Shown here: one piece after another, positions 49,255 through 61,200 of the stretch
Numbering within the stretch: the stretch's first letter is position 1
Layout: every line of letters begins with the position of its first letter
NCBI GenBank assembly: GCA_963082875.1
Contig: OY720098.1
Coordinates: 4,216,001 to 4,280,000 of the forward strand
DNA: 64,000 nucleotides
Reading direction: 5' to 3'
Source of the DNA: Corella eumyota
Taxonomy: Eukaryota; Chordata; Ascidiacea; Phlebobranchia; Corellidae
The notes under the pieces: model-generated
Databases searched by the model: none
Seen by the model: the letters and a program-made list of their open reading frames with translations, nothing else
Told to the model about the DNA's origin: nothing
Translations under genes and position numbers: made by a program

Positions 49255-52200
49255 GTAAGCAAATCCATTTTAAAACGTTATTAGTAAACTTTATGTAAAC
49301 AACCTGGTTAATAAACTTATATAAATAGTTTACGGTTATACTTTTTAGCAACACACTTATAACAACTATAGAAGAATTTTTGTTATTAAGCCTGAATTGT
49401 AAATTATATTTGGCTAAAGTGTAACACCCGCGTGGTGGCACTCCTAAGTTATTTATATTGACTTATTGCAGATTTGTAATAATGCAAAAACATTGAGTAC
49501 TAAATATTTTTATTAACTTAAAACTAGTTGCAAATTTGTACAAGCTTAACATTTTCCCTTAATCATTCACGACAATATAATTTGTAAACTTTTTTATTAA
49601 AGTATAGTATAACTTGGTTCCTCAACGGCTCTAGTACATTACTTACATAACCCCACCTTTAATATTAACACAGGTAACTAATTGTTTGCAAACGTTGGTA
49701 ATTTTAACTTGATATTAGTGGTAAAAAAATTTAACACAAGATTTGCATATATTTATTATTCTGGTTGGAATTCAAATTATATTCAAATACATATTCATTA
49801 AAGAAACACAATTTATATTTATAGAAAATTGTTTTTGCTACTTGCGTAATTAGAGATTGTGGTTTTCTATGTAGCTATCGAAAATGTGACGATTTATTCA
49901 ATTAAAAAACACAAAACAAACAAAACAATGAAACACTAAACCATACCACACCAATAAATAATAGGCCAATGTTTCATTGTAGCATTGTTGTCGTACTTAA
50001 AACAGGTAAGAACTAATTTAAAAAAAACGTCAGCTCTACACTTTAGTTTCAATAATCTGTAACCAAAATACTTATAATATCAGTTACAAAACAGACGTAT
50101 GTAACAATGTAATATAAAACTATACTACGCAGATACATAATAAGTCAATGTTTGATTGTAGCGTTTAAGACACCTAAAGACTAATTTAAACAACACGTAA
50201 GCCTACGTATTATTTCTAAGAATTTGTAACCAAAATAGTAATCATATTAGTCAAACAACAAACAAAAACAATTAGGATCTCCGCTATTGAGATACAAAAA
50301 TCTTAGAACTGCTGCAAAAAACATTGTTTTTTAGCAAAACTTTTTGATACTTTTTTTAAAAATTTTAATCCTAGTTCGTTTAGCACAAGATGGGGCTAAA
50401 GAAAAACTTGAGAAAAGTTTGGGTAGATTTTTTTTAAATATGATTATATTTAAAGTTGTAATGTTTGCTATAAGATTTTCGTTAAAAATAATATTTTTCT
50501 TAATAAATTCATATTTTATCTTTTTTTTAACTTTACCAAAACCTCAATTGTAATTGCAAAAGTAACTTTCATATTATTATTTTTTGCTATGAAATCATCA
50601 ATGCCCTAAATATAAAAATATGTGTGCAATAAAAGTTGTATAAAAAATATATTTGTTAAATTATTATTATTTAATTATAATGTTACACCCAGTTTGTTAC
50701 AATGCGAAGCTATACGAATTCGTCGCTATGTTTCTTTATTGACATATCCCTTTTTTTTTAAAAAAGGGAACTGAAATGACGTAATCGGTCGCCCACAGCT
50801 TTAAAATCATACGGTCTGGTACTTTGGTGACATTGGTCAGCTTGTTTTCGAACTAAGATTATCAATTATTATAAAAAGTGTTTGCAGAGTTTATTTTGTT
50901 AGTAAACCGAACTATCTCATATATCAGGTTAAGTAGTAGGTAACCACCGATAACATAAAGTCGAAGGTGATATCAATTTAATAATATATTTTTTTTCAGT
51001 CAGAGTTTGATATTTGAGATAACGAACCCTCTATCGTATACTAACAAACTAATAGCTTCAATTTCATAAATTGTAGACGTTTATTTAAAAAAATTTAAGC
51101 TGGTATTTATAATTACGTTAATTTGAATAAACAAAACAATAAAAAAAATTGAACAAAGTCTGTCAAAGCAAGAAATCGATTTCTAATTTTTCAACTCAAC
51201 CGTACCTAGCTATGAATTTATTTTTTGCCACATTATCGCTCGCAACATTAAATTTTATTCTTGCTGATCAATGCAAACCTGCTCCACCAGGAATATCAGA
51301 GTTGGATTTAGCTGTTCTTTCACCTGTTACTGTTGTTGCAAAATTAAAAAAGAAGTTGTCTGGTTCACCATATTTTAATGCAACAGCTACCATCAAATCA
51401 GTTTTTCCCTCACATACAGGCGGATTAAAAAAGGGAGATACTTTTACGTTTGGTTCTCTGGGAAAAGGATCAGAATGTACAGACTTCAAAAACAAGGCAA
51501 CTTTTATAATGTTTTTGGATGCACAAACCTCAGACAATTTTTTTCCAATCACTTTTAATCCGATAAAATATAAAAAGAAAACTTCAAAATCAATTAAAAA
51601 GTTGCTTTGTAAGAATTGCTTAGTGGCACCAACTTTTAAAAAATCTAAAGGTTCTAAAAAAGTTTCTGAAGGAAAAAGATTAAAAATTAGGTGCAAACTT
51701 GCAAAAAAGCCAAATCCAAAAGCCACTATAGAATGGTATTTTAACGGAAAGTTATTAACGAAATCTGACAAGGAATTTAAAATGAGCACAAACAAGAAAG
51801 GTGGCGTTCTTCAAGTTAAAAAAGTAAAAGTTTCACAAGATGGAGAATATCTTTGTTCTGCCAGTAATGTTGTGTCCACTATTGTCTCAAATTTTACAAC
51901 GACGGTTATCGTGACAGCTTCTTGTACTGATTGCCCTGGCAGCTTCTCAAATTTTTGCATTAAGGACCAAGGCAAATGTTGCTATGTGGTAGAGGAAGAC
52001 CTTGCAAATTGCAGATGCAAACCTGGTTTTAGGGGTCCGAGGTGCGATAGCAAGATTATTACTGGCGAAATATACGAGCCTAGCGTTGATTTTATACATC
52101 AACAACGATTAATTGCCATCATGGGAATGTGCATTGCCTTACTTTTAATCACTTTCTTTTCTTTATCTATTTATTGTCTTTTTAAAAAGAAGCGTAATGA

Positions 52201-55200
52201 TATGAAAGATCAGTTAATGAATGGTTTTTCGCCTACAACCGAGAGCAAGGAATTTCATGGAGCTATTTCATCTTCAGAACACAAACGACTGATTGAAACG
52301 GATGGCCCAGTATCGAAATGTGTTTCTAGTCAGGATGGTTTGCCCAAAATAATAGGTTTGGAAGTTTCACCTAACGACTCTTACAATTTTAACAATAATC
52401 ATGAGCGTAATTTATCTTCAAATGATTCCAATGGATCCTCTGCAGCAGCAGTTGTGGATGAACCCCAATATCGCTTTTCTCATATCAGTTCGCATCGACA
52501 CAGTGGTGGTATGTCTGGTCATCAACGTTCACGACTAAATGGTCTTGCAAAAAATCCCAGGCGAAGTTCAGGCTCACCTAGGCATGATGATAATCCACAA
52601 AGATTTAATATGGCTCCACTACAACGGCAAGAAGCAATGAGTAGCTTTGATCCTATTCCTTCTCAAAGTGCAAAACCTAATTTGCCACTTAACAGCGGGC
52701 TTAGTAGTATTGTAAGACACTCAAATAGCAGCATTCCAACCTCACTTCACCTTGCTCCTGAGCCTGAATTACACAGAGTAGACGATGACAATGATGAAAT
52801 TGGTAACTCAAGTGTTCCAAGCACCATAAACAGTCCCAAAAATCACAGAGTTACAACGTTTAGTCCAGATGGTGCAGTGCAACATGAAGAACTAGGCAGG
52901 GATGAAGGGGACCTTTCCTCAGTAACCCCTCATTCTCCCATTTCTTCAACAGACAATGAGCACATCTATCAGCAACTGTCAGAAACGCACACAGGAAATA
53001 ATATGTCACCAAGATTTGTACACAGCCAACCGAACAGTTATACAATAGGTGATACCTCCGTCCAAAATAGAGACTATGAAAATCATATTATTCCAAATCA
53101 AAGGCAAACCAATGCGGACCACGATGATCCTTTTAATGGTTTTGAAATTGCAAACACTTCCCTAGGTTTAGAGGGTAAATTTACACACAAAGAACCAAAA
53201 TATGTTCCCTGTCCGGAGGTATCAAAATTACCATACAAAAATGCAACCGTTGCATCGGCACAATTACATCATTTACCCTTACTATCAAAACAAAATGATT
53301 TTAAACACATAGAAACTGAATCTGGCGACGAGAACTTGTCAATATCGACCTGTTCTCGGTCAGCTTATGACAGTGATAATACTGACTCTGATCATGATTC
53401 CCCGAGCATTGTTGTCTGATATCTTTTTTATTAAAATAAAATGAAGGTTTAATATTTTTTTGGATTAATCTATTATATTGCCTATTTAAAAAAAATATAT
53501 AACCAATAATTATCTTTCAATGCAATTTGTTAACATTTTTAGGATTGGTATGAGTATAATCATACAATGCTTCCATTAAGTGAACTTATTTTTTGCCACT
53601 GTAATTGTAATTATTTTGTTGTGCAGTCTTTAACTATATAAAAAAAAATTTTTATGAATTTATTTTTTTTAATGTAAAAAACAGTGCCATTTTTGTACTT
53701 TTTGTTGTGCCTAAAATTATGTGCCTTTTTGTTTCAAATGTCTTAACCTTGTTTTTTATGATTTGTAATAAATATTATTTCATCAAATTGTTTTTTTAAA
53801 TTCGTGAAAACATTATTTAGTTTGGTAACTTTTCTAAAAATACCCTTTCATATTTCAATTGATGTTTTAAGGGCAACAATTAAACAACTCTGATTTTTTT
53901 CAAAAATTGGTAAATTATTAACGCAATTATTTATGATAAAAAATAGGAAAGTCAATTTTTTTTTATTATTTAAGAATATATTGTCCACTTCCTGTGTAAT
54001 CGAAATTGATACCTCCATTGTAAATATTATTTTACTTATCTTATTTAATATTGCTGTTTTGAAACAGATATAAAATCCAATAAAATAAAATTTATTGTCA
54101 ACTATATAGTTATGTTATTAGCAAATTGTGTTTAGAAAACTCTAAAATTCCCGTTTTTAAAAATGCGTAGTTTAATGTAAATTACATAGAAGCTTATAAA
54201 AATTTAGTATTTAATTCGTTATTGCATTTTATTTTAATGTACTTCAATATTTTTTGTAGCTTATAGTATTATCTCTTTAATTATGTTTATACAAACTTTC
54301 AATTGCATTTTTAACACATAAATTTATTGTTTAACTTGCCGGATGTTGTGTAAATAAACAAACCAGGTCAACTTTTTTGAGTGTTTACTTTGGTAATACT
54401 AACAAGTTTAGTGGAGTGAATATACTGTACAACAACTCTATGTGTAAAGAAATGGATAAATAATTTTTAACAACGTACTTGAATTAATAAATATTATTTT
54501 GTTGAATTTTAGATGAAAATAACAAATCCAATTTCACAGAGGAGCTGAGTTACACAACTTCAAGCATTGATGGCTCTGTGAAAATACGTGCTGAAAACCA
54601 AGAAAATGAAAAATATGAAACAGTTAGGTTTATTATTAGTAGATTTTTTAACTACATTAAAGACATGTTTTTTGTTTTGAATATATACTTCAACAAACAT
54701 TTTTATTAGGTCCATGATTTACTGCATTGGTCAGTTAAAACTTTTTCAAGTCGACATTCCTTAGCTTCTTGGTGTGAAACTAATCAAATATGGACTTATT
54801 GGACATACCAACAATATTATGATGAGTGCTGTAATTTTGCAAAAAGCTGCATCAAAGTAAGTTTTAATACAAATAATTTAATACTTCTAGTTTAGGAGTT
54901 GTGTTAAGCATGTCGTGTTTTGCATTTTAAAAACATATTGTAACATTTTAACACTAGTCTGTTTATCAAGTTGTTTTAATTATTTTGGGTGTAATTTAAT
55001 ATTTAATCCTTCTTCAGAGATACTTTAATAACAGTTATTGTTTCCTAGTAATATTACCCCCCTTACAATAATTGTATTAATTCTATTTATCTATTACAAA
55101 GGGCCGCCGAAATACTTTTCTTTTGTATGGTAATTCTTTTGTAAAGTAACATTCCATAACTTGTCCGTTGAATATTTGTATTTTAGATATTTTTATTGTT

Positions 55201-58200
55201 AAGTTCTTTCTTAATTTGATGGTGGGTTTTGACATTTGCAACTGTATTTTATATTCGAATTTAGTCCTTCCTTTTTATTTATACAATTGTAAAGGGCTAT
55301 CTATTTATAGTTTGCCTGGTGTTTGTCTAGACGCAGTGTTCTTTCCACCCTAACAACAAACGCCCACATTTGATATTTCAATAACTATCGTCATGGCTTG
55401 GGCCATGTGACCACACCTAGAGAAAATTGACTTTGCTTGAATAAACATATTTGTGTGATTGTGTAATTAGCTTTGAGAGTGCCGATTTGTTAAACTACAT
55501 TTAATTACAATATTATAAAAATATAAGTGTTTTATTTAGCTTCAATTAAAAGAAAATACGTTAAAATCCTAAAAATGGGCATTCTAGAGACATATATATT
55601 ATATTTTGTTTGAACTATAGGCTTTTTTAGTTATTCATTGCTGGTTTGTTGGAATTTATATTGTGTTATTACAATTAAAAGTCATTGTATATTTAACAAA
55701 CACGCCTATTTTATTCATTACATCACAGTCATGGTGTTTTACTAACAGAAAGTAATTTAAGAAGTTCAATGGTACCATTGCTTCACCTATTTAACCACTT
55801 GAAAAAGTGACTGACACTATGGCAATAATACTATTTTTGTGTAGGTGGGCTTGGCAAAACATCATGCCGTGTGTATTTTGGGAATAAATTCACCTCACTG
55901 GATCTTTGCTAACATAGGTGCTATTCTAGCTGGGTAAGTAAAAAGTGTAGTTCATTTTAGTTTGAATTACACTTTTGTTTTGAATGGAATAATTGAAATT
56001 ACATTTGAGTTAAATCATCACAGTGAATGGCTACAAATGATCTCATCCCTTGTAAATTCTTTTGATAAAGTACATGGTGACCATGTTCAAATTACATACC
56101 ATATTTGAACAATAATAGAAACCTAAGATTGTGTTAAAGAGTATCTCTTTATCTTATTTAAATATTATTATTTTTTAAATTCATCTAATGATTTGTATAA
56201 ACTTGTTTGGCTCTGTTGAAATTAAACTAATCAGGTTTTATATTTATTAATGCAGTGGAGTTGGCTGTGGGATTTACACAACAAACATGCCCGAAGCCTG
56301 TTATTATGCTCTTGAAAAAAGTTGTGCAAATGTGGTTGTGGTTGCAAACCAAAAGCAATTAAAAAAGATTCTTAAGGTTTTTAAACATTTAATTTACATG
56401 ACATATATTTTTATTGACACTTATCTCCAGTTTAAATGTTTTTTTAAAGGTTTTATGGTTTTGTTTTTTAACTATAAACCGGTAGAACTTAACCATTGTT
56501 TTTATATTCTTAACAAACCACAATCTATAATCCCCTTTACAAATTGCTATACTCAGCAAAGTATTTGTCATTATTCCACTTAATACTGTGGTGCATGCTC
56601 AATTAATCTTTTAAGTGGCATTTCAAACTATAGATTTTTGTAACTTAGGTGTGGGACCGCTTACCACAATTAAAGGCAATTGTTCAATACAGCGGAAATC
56701 TTGAAGAAAAAAGGGAGGGTGTATTTTCTGTAAGTATATAAAATACTGGGCGTAATAGAACTATATTTTAATATTATACAGAAACACTTAATCTTATAAA
56801 TGGGTGATGAAATAATGTTTTGTTTTGCCTCAAGGTGTATTAAGATATCCTTTTTTCCAATTTAGTTTGTTATTATTGTAATTAATCTTTTAATTTTAGT
56901 GACGTCAATAGGCCAGTTTCTTTGTATTTGTAGTGGCCTTACCTGTTCAGTAAAATTCCTTTTTTTATTTTAAGAAATAATAACAGAGTATTAATTGAAG
57001 TTAAACTATTTTTAGTGGGAGGAGTTCCTATTACTTGGCAAAGAAATTAAGGAAGATAATTTGCAGGAAATTATTAATTCTCAAAAAGTAAACCAGTGTT
57101 GTCAAATAATATTCACATCAGGAACAACTGGAAATCCTAAGGGGGTTCTACTGAGTCATGACAACGTGAGAATCTTCTAGCATTAATATATGCGTTTAAA
57201 AACTTAACAATTTTACTTTTTTATAACAGCATAATGAATGTATTTTAATTAAATTCTGAAAGCAACAATTTTTTTGGGCAATTTTTTTTTATTATGGGAC
57301 TAGGTTTTAAAGGAAGTTATGTTTAGATAACAAGTACTGCCAGGTGCATGCTTTCTTGGACAAAATGTAAAAATGAAATATTACTCTCTTACCTTCCTTT
57401 GTCTCATGTTGCTGCACAAATTCTTGATATTTGGTTGAGTCTGGCTGCTGGAAATACTGTTTATTTTCCAAACTCTGATGTTCTTAAAGTAAAGCTTTTT
57501 ATGTGTGTTTGCTTGTCTTTTATGACCGATCTTATTAAACATTGGGAAATTTTATTGAACTTTTGATTTGGCAAACTATATTGTTATACTTTTTACTGAG
57601 AAATCAAATTCTTAGGAGGGGCAACATTTACAAATAAAATACTATATAAATATTTTTTAAAACCAAAAAATATTCGTTAATATAGTGGTTTCTTTTATTA
57701 AGGGTGGTTTGGTCCAGGCTTTAAAACAAGTACAACCAACCACTTTTTTTGCGGTACCCAGAGTTTGGGAAAAAATCCAAGAAAAGCTAAAATCTTACTA
57801 TGCACAAAGAAACTTTTGTCAGCGAAAAATGGTGGACTTTTTCATGAGTGTCGGTTACAAACATGTAGTTGGAAAATCAAATGGGTAAATTAGTAATACT
57901 TTATTTTACATATGTACAAATTTATAATCTTCTAAGCCAATAAATTTAGTAAGAATCTTTAATTTGAAATGCCTGTAACATAACAGACAATCAGATTTTA
58001 CAGTTCACGGTTATATTGACATTCCTAAAATCCTATACGCTGTTATAACACACCGTAAATTACTATTGCCTTATCATTATTACATAGCAAAGTGTTACAA
58101 AAACTTACAGGCTTTCCGTGTTCAAGTGGTTTAGAAATAACGGGAAATTTCTTTGCGATGACATAACAGTCACGTGTCGGCATGCGTGGGGTAGTATAAA

Positions 58201-61200
58201 ATTGGTGTCGCGCTGAACAAAAGTAAACTCCTGATAACAATGAGCTGCTTTCTCGATATGTCAACGCGGTCGTTTTTTTCGCTTTATTCAATCCTTTTTA
58301 TGTTTTAACGCCCACGTCATTAGATGCTTGAACGCATTCACTTCAAAGCAACAGCACACGGGAGTAGGGAAATCTGTGACTCCAAATTCGGAAATGAATT
58401 TATTTGATGTAGTTATGTTGAATGTCTGAATCAAATCGCACAAGAGTCTTAGGACTTATACAACTATACCACCCGTTGGGTGTTTGTTGGTTACAAATCT
58501 GACCTACTTAATTTAGTGCATTGTACTGAATCTTGATTTAAGCTGATCTTAGATTTACTTTTTTAAACCCGTATTTGATAATGCGCTTCATCAAATCAAA
58601 AAAAATAGTGGTTTACAAATTATTACAAACAGCAATATTGTTTCAACATACATTTCTAAGTGTATTTTTTACAGATCCTTATCGAAGCCAATATTGTATT
58701 CGATTGCCGACCACTTATTTTTTAAGCAGATACGACGAGGTCTGGGATTAGAGCGATGCTGGCTTTTAATTTCGTCAGCCGCGCCGCTTAGCAGTGAAAC
58801 GCAGGGTTATCTATGGCGACATGACTTGCCGGTGATTGAAATGTACGGCGCAAGCGAGTCCTGTGGTAAGTGGTTTTATTTGCTTGAGTTCATGCTTTAC
58901 TGGCAAGTAGGAGGTTCGCAGGAATGTTGTTGTGGCAATTCTCTGATGCGGAATACAGCGAATAGAATTTCAATTTACCTTACTTAAATTAAAAAACACG
59001 AATTTATAAACCAACAATTAAACTAACTTATACAAAAACTTTTTGAAGGTTTGTTCCACTTACATTGCAATTAAAAGTGCATTTTATTAAACAACACAGG
59101 TGCGGTATTTGGCAGCCTAGATCGTACTTTTTTTGCTACAAAACGATTTTTTTAATGGATAACTACCATTTTAGGGCCCCATTGCGGTTGTTTGGAATCA
59201 CCATTCCTGTTTAAGTTTCAATCAGTTGGTAAAAATATTCAGGGACGAAAAACAAAAGTCAACGATTCTACGCAAGAGGTTGGCAAATTTTATAAGTTAA
59301 AAATATGAATAATCAAAAAACTTTATAATAATAAAGTGCTAAAAATAAAACAAATTCTCGGAATTACATAATCTATCAATGAATGATACAATATAGATTT
59401 CTATACTGGCAACGTATTTGGGCGTGCGTCTGTGATATTAGTTACACAGTTTACTCTATTTTAGTAAAATGTTAGCGCGTAAGTAAAACATTTCATACTA
59501 AATTGACGTCTATAGTAAAACTATATGGGTTGTACTAGTACGGCTTTGATGACGAATTCATGATGTGCGCCCCTGCTTCCGCCAATTTATAGTCATAAAT
59601 AAACTTGACTTTTATATTGCCGCCTTTACATTTTCGCTAGGCTGGTGACGTCACCACGTCGATTATGACGTCAGCTTGGTGATCGTGCAAAACTTTTTTC
59701 TGGAAATAACCAGAGTCATTATCGACGCCGTATGTGGTTAGACTCGTTTCGCTTACGTAAACAAAAATGTTTCTGGTTTTCAACTCCTTGTAAAATGCAT
59801 TCGACGTAATTGCCCGATGTCAACTAGGGTTTAAAGTAGTAAACCAACATGTATAACCTAATATAGATAGGTTCTACATTAAATAAATATTTTGAGGTTT
59901 AGTGTCTTGTGGGTTTGTGGTTTGTGTTATTGATTTAACGACTACGTTAAATTTATATCAAGCGCGTAAGGTCATATACATCGCGATGTTCTGTTGTTAA
60001 GTTATATTAATCCACTCGACAACAATACAGCTTCAATGACCGTTCAAACGGAAGCAATCGCCTTTATTGTTACCGTATTATAACATCTTGATTCATAAGT
60101 TATCGATGATTGAATTGGCGATCCTGACTGTTTTCTATCGCTTCAAAAGTGATAGGAAAAAACCATTAGTTTGACACGTCTTTACTTAAGCCTGTGCGCA
60201 TTCTTTGAATTGTATTGAGTTGTCAAACAAGGTCTCCATTAGCAACAATAATAACTTCTGGTCGTTTATCATCAATACCTCCCGTATTTTATTCCAATAA
60301 TAACAAAATTTTGTTAATGATGAATCACACATTTCATGGGAAAATCAAATTTAAATTGTTATTTTATTTAGGAACGCGACATTCCGTCACCTTCATAGAC
60401 ATATTTTATATGTTTTGACTATCAAATAGACTATGTTTAAATGTTTTTATGTGATTTGTTTAATTCAGATATGTGCATGGGGTAGAAATGTCATGATGGG
60501 ATACCTTGGAATGCCGGAACTTACTAATAAAACTATCGACAAAGAGGGATGGTTACATACCGGCGATGTTGGGCGTTTTGAAAGCGAGTTTTTGTACCTG
60601 ACTGGCAGGATCAAAGGTAAACAACAAAGGTATCTTTACAAATTGTGTTTGTAATCTATTTAAAAAGGTGTTGGATATGTAATTGGCCATTACCTTGTTT
60701 GTTTAAGTAGGGGCTATTCTTCATTATATATTTGCTGAACAGGAATGACAAGATTTTGTAGTCGGTACTACGTGTTATGTAATTCTCCTTTAGTACCATA
60801 GGTCAGAAGACTGTGTCCGTTTAAAACACGCCTAACTATATTCACAATGGAAAGTCCTATAGTATAGAGAAATATTAAATTTATGATTGCATTTAGCCCA
60901 TAACTCGGGACGACTTCAGATATAGTTTACTACGTAACGTCACATCAGGGCAAATATTTAGACTTTCTTAAAATGGCCGTTTATCAGTTTATAGGTGCGA
61001 AGCCAAGTCTGAATCATCACCCCTTTGTCTTTTTTGTCACAGACCTGATCATAACTGCTGGTGGGGAGAACATACCACCCACCGTTATTGAGAATAGAGT
61101 AAAGGAACAAATTCCAATCGTAAGTCATTGCGTCCTAATAGGTGACCAGCGTCGATTTCTCTCTCTGCTTCTAACCTTACAAGTAAGAGATATCCGAAAA

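Noticed and set aside
50344-50553. 69-residue hydrophobic ORF
   Set aside because: Composition is simple Phe/Ile/Leu from AT-rich DNA; no splice partners and no homology.
51268-51795. 175-residue minus-strand ORF
   Set aside because: It is antisense to the neuregulin frame, AT-rich and without homology; an overlap artefact.
58043-58291. 82-residue minus-strand ORF in an ACSBG intron
   Set aside because: No recognisable domain; faint likeness of its sequence to 49405-49441 suggests a short dispersed repeat rather than a gene.
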